Below are positions 5,336 to 6,473 of a stretch of 6,473 nucleotides of DNA, piece by piece. The notes under the pieces were generated by a model. It did no database searches, was not told the origin of the DNA, and saw only the letters and a list, made by a program, of their open reading frames with translations. The position numbers and the translations under genes were made by a program. Each line of letters begins with the position of its first letter. Position 1 is the stretch's first letter. The stretch comes from Deltaproteobacteria bacterium. Its GTDB lineage: Bacteria > Desulfobacterota > Binatia > UBA9968. The DNA lies in NCBI GenBank assembly GCA_016183075.1, contig JACPFH010000422.1, positions 1 to 6,473 on the forward strand, given 5' to 3'.

Positions 5336-6115
5336 TCACGGGGCGGCATTCAGACCCCGTACTCCTGCACGTTCTATCGCTGCCTTGACGAGGCCTGTGG
5401 CCTTCGCTTCGTCCACGAATTTACGCACGTAGGCAACTCCGACGGCGTTGCCCTTCGGAACCCCAATGCCAACGCCCTCGACGGAGACTCGGCCCTCAAG
5501 CACCCGAGAACCGGGTACCTGTTCGGAGGCGGGGAATAAGAATGTCTTGAGAGCGGCGAACGCATCCGCCTTTCCAGTCTTCACCATATCCACAGCCCCG
5601 GCAACGGTCGGATTGCGGACCAACGTGGCGTTCCTGATGGTCGGCGTGAGAAGAACGTCTGCTGCGCCCCGCTCCACGACGGCAATACGCACCCCGGACT
5701 TATCGATTTCAGAAGTCGTCGCAATTGGAGCGTCCTTCCGCGCGAGAAAGCCCATTTCGATTTGGGCATAGGGCTCACTGAAGTCGATGATCTTTGCCCG
5801 GTCTGGGGCGATACCCGTAAAGATAATGTCCCAGTGGCCGGAGGGCACGCTATTGAACAGCGCCACGACAGTCGGATATGTCACCACTTCGAGCGGAACG
5901 CCAATTCGCCGTGCCAGTTCATTGCCCAAGTCAATTGCAACTCCTGACTTGAGGTCCCTTGTCGCATGGATGGATGTATTGGCAAGAAAGGCCGCGCGCA
6001 GCTTGCCAGTGGGCGCTAGGGCCAGCTTCTCTTCTTGAGTCGGGGCAGTGTGAAGGGTTGAGCACGCCGACAGCAGCAGCCCAAACAACAGTATAGGAAG
6101 CCAATGAGTACGCAT
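5336..6115 (-). CDS. Family-3 extracellular solute-binding lipoprotein, orphan
   Basis: A 259-aa lipoprotein: signal peptide MRTHWLPILLFGLLLSAC with lipobox LSAC, lipidated Cys18 followed by Ser, so probably retained in an outer or inner membrane facing the periplasm. The rest is a family-3 (amino-acid type) periplasmic binding fold: TGKLRAAFLA, GVAIDLGNELARRIGVPLEVV (58-78), and WDIIFTGIAPDRAKIIDFSEPY (95-116) with the ligand-contact Arg106, then GVRIAVVERGAAD and GKADAFAAL. No permease or ATPase is nearby, so the ligand and partner are unknown; it may bind a small amino acid or act as a sensor or scavenger. AGGGAGGA (6121-6128) is a strong ribosome site 5 nt before the ATG. The gene, its short leader and the following attC look like a self-contained cassette. 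Confidence 0.9.
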   Translation of the reverse strand: MRTHWLPILLFGLLLSACSTLHTAPTQEEKLALAPTGKLRAAFLANTSIHATRDLKSGVAIDLGNELARRIGVPLEVVTYPTVVALFNSVPSGHWDIIFTGIAPDRAKIIDFSEPYAQIEMGFLARKDAPIATTSEIDKSGVRIAVVERGAADVLLTPTIRNATLVRNPTVAGAVDMVKTGKADAFAALKTFLFPASEQVPGSRVLEGRVSVEGVGIGVPKGNAVGVAYVRKFVDEAKATGLVKAAIERAGVRGLNAAP

Positions 6116-6143
6116 CTGAATCCTCCCTGAGGTTATTGACGTT

Positions 6144-6150
6144 CTCTAAC
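6144..6150 (-). repeat. Integron core-like site (GTTAGAG) at the head of the lipoprotein cassette
   Basis: On the minus strand CTCAATA-GTTAGAG reads like the L'-R' end of an attC or the core of an attI, 28 bp before the lipoprotein ATG. Recombination at G/TT would place the cassette start here. No matching R''-L'' half was found further upstream in the window, so a complete attC is not supported; attI or a remnant is possible. The last base (G) breaks GTTRRRY. Confidence 0.35.
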
Positions 6151-6161
6151 TATTGAGTCTA

Positions 6162-6192
6162 CTGCCGGCTCTTCCCGCAGTGTATCCGGCAG
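6162..6192. repeat. Inverted repeat CTGCCGG-N17-CCGGCAG
   Basis: Perfect 7-bp arms in the stretch upstream of the lipoprotein gene, 12-18 bp from the core-like site. If transcribed from the upstream candidate promoter it would form a hairpin in the leader. No U-tract follows, so it is not an intrinsic terminator. Role unknown. Confidence 0.4.
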
Positions 6193-6224
6193 CTCTCGAA
6201 TCTGAGAAAACCAAAATCTGCTGT

Positions 6225-6254
6225 AATATCCACCTTTAAGTCATACCTTGTCAA
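6225..6254 (-). promoter_or_regulatory. Candidate sigma-70 promoter reading into the lipoprotein gene
   Basis: On the minus strand: perfect -35 TTGACA (6254-6249), 18-bp spacer, -10-like GATATT (6230-6225, four of six consensus bases). The start would be near 6218, giving a leader of about 100 nt. It lies outside the proposed cassette, where a common cassette promoter would be expected, but this is inference. Confidence 0.4.
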
Positions 6255-6473
6255 TGTCTCTCTCCAGACAAACGCTGCCCGTGGGGCGGTGTATCCAGAT
6301 ATCGGCCCGCCGTGTAGCACGGCAGCACTCACTTAATCTCAACCCGAAACTTCCTCCGCGGATGGGAAACAGTTCCTGACACCTTTTGTTCTCCGGGAGA
6401 TTTTACCCCGTACCACACAACGCCCCGCACGTGAGTGCGGCGATGAATGTTCTGAATCCTCCCGAAGGGCAGC

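Larger units (their letters stand above)
6152..6473. other. Region without a recognisable gene
   Basis: No reading frame on either strand has a credible start with a protein I recognise; in particular no integrase is visible. Besides the promoter and inverted repeat listed separately, it holds two small perfect hairpins: GCCGTG-TAG-CACGGC (6309-6323) and CCGCAC-GTGA-GTGCGG (6425-6440). It also holds GTTCCTGACACC (6372-6383), which resembles a motif I have seen repeated in intergenic DNA of other genomes. Neither hairpin is followed by a T-run, so they are not typical terminators. Confidence 0.5.

Noticed and set aside
6152..6473. Integron integrase or an intact upstream attC
   Set aside because: No integrase-like frame on either strand, and no R''-L'' partner for the GTTAGAG core within reach.
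1..6473. CRISPR arrays, tRNA or rRNA genes, IS transposases
   Set aside because: No regularly spaced repeats, cloverleaf, rRNA-like stretch or transposase motifs were recognised on either strand.

Overview
The window looks like a chromosomal stretch of an uncultured or little-studied Gram-negative denitrifier. GC content is high, roughly 57-58% by eye. There is a complete cytochrome-c-type nitric oxide reductase, a lipobox lipoprotein and a sigma-54 promoter. The taxon cannot be fixed from the sequence; NC10/Methylomirabilota or a proteobacterium would both fit. Nearly everything is on the minus strand, so transcription runs from high to low coordinates.

Region 1 (1-3461) is a nitric oxide respiration locus. 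A near-perfect sigma-54 promoter (-24/-12) at 3446-3461 reads into a DUF6448-type exported protein (2753-3343), then norC (1992-2675), then norB (610-1965). NorB keeps every heme, FeB and glutamate residue of the cNOR active site. NorC is unusual: after the normal membrane-anchored monoheme domain it carries a second c-type cytochrome domain, so it is diheme (227 aa against about 150). No norQ, norD or norR is in the window. Downstream of norB is a membrane-anchored, degenerate phospholipase-D-fold protein (1-553, cut by the window edge). Its arginine codons (12 of 19 AGG) contrast sharply with norB (0 of 16 AGG/AGA), which suggests different ancestry.

Region 2 (about 3580-6150) reads best as a short integron-type gene-cassette array. 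Three modules lie head to tail on the minus strand: an orphan family-3 solute-binding lipoprotein (5336-6115), a higBA toxin-antitoxin pair (4545-5138) and a vapBC toxin-antitoxin pair (3727-4361). Each is followed by an attC-like imperfect palindrome. The site after the lipoprotein (5228-5331) is convincing: CTAAC/GTTAG core boxes, pairing inner boxes and one extra unpaired base on the L'' side. The sites after higA (4435-4519) and vapC (about 3581-3732) are progressively more degenerate. A GTTAGAG core-like box (6144-6150) lies 28 bp before the lipoprotein start. Both toxin-antitoxin modules have their own promoter/operator-like sequences.

Region 3 (6152-6473) has no recognisable gene. It has a candidate promoter, a long-range inverted repeat and two small perfect hairpins. 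No integrase gene is visible. A tiny plus-strand ORF (3536-3592) with a very strong Shine-Dalgarno sequence lies between the array and the nor operon; it may be a small protein or the start of a decayed gene.
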